This document shows, piece after piece, positions 63,243 through 64,000 of a DNA stretch of 64,000 bases. The stretch spans positions 248,001 through 312,000 of the forward strand of contig JAEUJZ010000037.1 of assembly GCA_016794505.1 (NCBI GenBank). The letters are read 5' to 3'. The stretch comes from Myxococcales bacterium. GTDB taxonomy: Bacteria > Myxococcota_A > Polyangia > Palsa-1104 > JAEUJZ01. Both the position numbers and the translations under genes were made by a program. The stretch's first letter is position 1. Each line of letters begins with the position of its first letter. The notes under the pieces were generated by a model. The model was not told the origin of the DNA. It searched no databases and saw only the letters and a list, made by a program, of their open reading frames with translations.

Positions 63243-64000
63243 ATGCGCTCTGTCGCTGTGCTGATCATCCTGGGCCTGCTGCTTGCCATGGGCTGCAGCG
63301 CCCCGGTCGACGGACCAGAGCGCCCTCCCCCAGAGCGCGTGCGCGCGTACAGCGGCACATGGGAATATCGCTATGGCGAGTCGCCCATCGCGCCCGACGG
63401 TCGCTTTCTGTGGTCGCTGCCCGATGAGGCCCGCAGCGATCCAAGCGCAGGCTGGCGCCCGACGCAGCAGACGCACAACCCACCCGGCCGAAGCGGCCAC
63501 GCGTATCTGTGGTTGCGCACGCGCGTGCCGCCCCTTGCCGCGGATCCATGGGGCGCATCGCGCCTGATCCTGCAGCTTGACTTCGTCGAGCAGAGCTTCG
63601 AGGCATTCCTCGATGGGCAGATGATCGAGCGCTTCGGTGTGCTCGATGGGCCCACAGCGCGCCGTTTTCCCGGTTTTCAGAACCACTTTCTGCCCCTGCC
63701 CGAGCGTGTAGCCGGCCGTCTGCTGGTGATCCGTGTGTACTCGCCGCATGCCCGCATCGGGTTCCCGACGCCACAACACCTGGGCGAGTACACGCATGTG
63801 CTGTCGGCCGTAGTGCAAGAAGGCCTGGGCCCCGCGCTGATCGGTGTGCTGCTCTTGACCGCTGGCTTGGCCTTGTTGTCGCTGTTTCTCGTGCAGCGCA
63901 GCGAGACCGACCTGCTTCTGTACGGCCTGTGCTTGCTGAGCTTGGGCGTGTATGTCCTGTGCCGCTCGACCATCCGTTCCTATTTCATATCCGCCGCGGT
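63243..64000 (+). CDS. Partial 7TM sensor with lipoprotein-like N-terminus (7TMR-DISM type)
   Basis: The 3' end lies off the right edge; about 252 codons are visible. The start MRSVAVLIILGLLLAMGCSA has a lipobox-like AMGC. A strand-rich extracellular part follows (about 35-175; RLILQLDFVEQSFEAFLDG) and resembles the 7TMR-DISM extracellular domains with a jelly-roll fold. Then membrane helices begin (GLGPALIGVLLLTAGLALLSLFLV, LLLYGLCLLSLGVYVLC). The C-terminus would carry the output domain, often a histidine kinase or cyclase. Confidence 0.75.
   Translation, partial: MRSVAVLIILGLLLAMGCSAPVDGPERPPPERVRAYSGTWEYRYGESPIAPDGRFLWSLPDEARSDPSAGWRPTQQTHNPPGRSGHAYLWLRTRVPPLAADPWGASRLILQLDFVEQSFEAFLDGQMIERFGVLDGPTARRFPGFQNHFLPLPERVAGRLLVIRVYSPHARIGFPTPQHLGEYTHVLSAVVQEGLGPALIGVLLLTAGLALLSLFLVQRSETDLLLYGLCLLSLGVYVLCRSTIRSYFISAA

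Overview
The window is high-GC bacterial chromosome, densely coded on both strands, with no phage, insertion sequence or CRISPR array that I can see. The gene set points to a myxobacterium-like organism (Myxococcota). Evidence for this is a very large PDZ/S41 protease of the type annotated MXAN_5808 family in myxobacteria, a eukaryotic-type Ser/Thr kinase with exported lipoproteins beside it, many secreted lipoproteins and Cys-rich proteins, two Uma2-type nuclease-fold proteins, a Thg1-like protein and diverged FliO/P/Q/R-like export genes. The order or genus cannot be fixed from sequence alone.

Layout. 1-11.7 kb: a truncated ceramidase-like lipoprotein, homocysteine methyltransferase, an unknown Ser/Pro-tailed protein, Uma2, a PpiD/SurA-like chaperone, enolase next to a CrcB fluoride channel, an MBL-fold protein with an altered metal site, glutaredoxin, DnaA and two envelope proteins. 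11.7-12.9 kb: LeuB. 12.9-20.5 kb: a four-gene minus-strand cassette, STAND NTPase with TPRs, small STAND NTPase, MpaB/DUF2236-like oxygenase, then TIR-caspase. This looks like an uncharacterised conflict or programmed-cell-death system. 20.6-27.7 kb: ABC-F ATPase, an exported AgmX/TonB-C-like protein, a YkgJ-type protein, a rhodanese-UspA fusion, a HAD phosphatase, NadC and BirA. 27.8-32.6 kb: a Ser/Thr kinase operon with two lipoproteins and an exported membrane protein. 32.7-39.7 kb: a JAMM protease and CysM pair (Mec/CysM-like), zinc-finger thioredoxin, MATE transporter, CesT/YbjN-like protein, a tiny conserved protein, CDP-alcohol phosphatidyltransferase, chalcone-isomerase-like exported protein, selenocysteine tRNA and thioredoxin. 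39.8-45 kb: FliO-P-Q-R-like export apparatus, a Thg1-like protein lacking its metal aspartates, an M48-like protein lacking HExxH, and an unknown protein. 45-64 kb: S41 protease, prepilin peptidase, Cys-rich lipoproteins, a CNIHGC-repeat protein followed by a 43-bp DNA repeat array, a CASTOR/POLLUX-like channel, an M61-like peptidase, a modified pyrophosphatase, an SRPBCC membrane protein, a GFA protein, a 42-bp repeat array, a second Uma2, a second Pro-tailed unknown and the start of a 7TM sensor.

Three short tandem arrays (period 42, 43 and 42 bp), each with an inverted repeat in the unit, lie in the gene-poor gaps. Several enzymes appear to have lost catalytic residues (MBL, Thg1-like, M48-like, pyrophosphatase), which is a recurring theme of this window.
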